A DNA stretch of 6,036 bases from the NCBI GenBank assembly GCA_964246015.1, contig CAXTPG010000176.1, positions 1 through 6,036 on the forward strand. Reading direction: 5' to 3'. The first letter of the stretch is position 1; each line of letters starts with the position of its first letter. The position numbers and the translations under genes were made by a program. This document shows positions 5,960 through 6,036 of this stretch, piece by piece. The DNA comes from JBBROS01 sp964246015. GTDB lineage: Bacteria; Pseudomonadota; Alphaproteobacteria; Acetobacterales; Acetobacteraceae. The notes beneath the pieces were generated by a model. That model was not told where the DNA came from. It ran no database searches and saw nothing but the letters and a program-made list of their open reading frames with translations.

Positions 5960-6036
5960 TGATAGCTGGCGCCTGCGCGCACCTTGCCGCGGAACACCCA
6001 GTAGGCGTAGCCGGTGTAGATCAGGATCGTGGGGAT
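5956..6036 (-). CDS. cydB: Cytochrome bd ubiquinol oxidase subunit II, C-terminal end only
   Basis: Only the last 26 codons are in the window, ending at TGA 5958-5956; the gene continues beyond the right edge. The visible tail, IPTILIYTGYAYWVFRGKV followed by RAGASYH, is the typical end of CydB/CioB: the last transmembrane helix, then the YWVFRGKV cytoplasmic motif. Subunit II scaffolds the haem-bearing subunit I in the quinol-oxidising, oxygen-reducing bd oxidase of the inner membrane. The DUF2474-type peptide immediately downstream suggests the cyanide-insensitive (Cio) branch of the family. The fragment is short, so the family call rests on this motif and the neighbour. Confidence 0.82.
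   Translation of the reverse strand: MPTILIYTGYAYWVFRGKVRAGASYH

Noticed and set aside
1..6036. CRISPR array, tRNA/rRNA gene, insertion sequence or defence island
   Set aside because: I saw no direct-repeat array, tRNA cloverleaf, transposase or terminal inverted repeats; nearly all the sequence is accounted for by metabolic genes.

Overview
The window is very GC-rich, with almost all codons ending in G or C, and genes are tightly packed on both strands. The gene set suggests an alphaproteobacterium of the Rhodospirillales, perhaps Acetobacteraceae: a HisC–cyclohexadienyl dehydrogenase pair, an alphaproteobacterial-type PhaR regulator and a bd-type oxidase followed by a DUF2474 peptide. This placement is inferred from gene content and protein style, not from a search.

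Left block (1-2347, + strand): three genes read as one unit. The 3' part of hisC overlaps tyrC (prephenate/arogenate dehydrogenase) by 8 bases, and tyrC shares one base with a DUF1684 gene. HisC-family enzymes next to TyrA/TyrC often also transaminate aromatic keto acids, so this block probably serves tyrosine/phenylalanine synthesis as well as, or instead of, histidine synthesis.

Middle block (2449-5009, - strand): a polyhydroxyalkanoate (PHA) operon read leftward. It holds a 125-residue protein with a C-terminal coiled coil, a short class III-like PHA synthase/alpha-beta hydrolase with the Cys-Asp-His triad, and the acetyl-CoA acetyltransferase PhaA. The first two genes appear to overlap by about 150 bases in different frames; the last two are one base apart. 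A GC-rich hairpin lies between this operon and the convergent left block.

Right block: phaR, the PHA-responsive repressor, is divergent from the PHA operon (5083-5814, + strand). The 73-base gap between them carries a TGC-rich motif of the kind PhaR is known to bind. At the right edge, on the - strand, are the last 26 codons of cydB (bd oxidase subunit II) and a 34-residue single-membrane-span DUF2474 peptide that starts at TTG inside the cydB stop.

Together the central genes form a compact carbon-storage module: PhaA makes acetoacetyl-CoA, the PhaC-like protein (probably with the coiled-coil partner) polymerises hydroxyacyl-CoA, and PhaR senses polymer or granules and controls expression. 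No acetoacetyl-CoA reductase (phaB) or typical phasin gene lies in the window. The most interesting points are the unrecognised small partner of the short synthase and the out-of-frame overlap of their genes.
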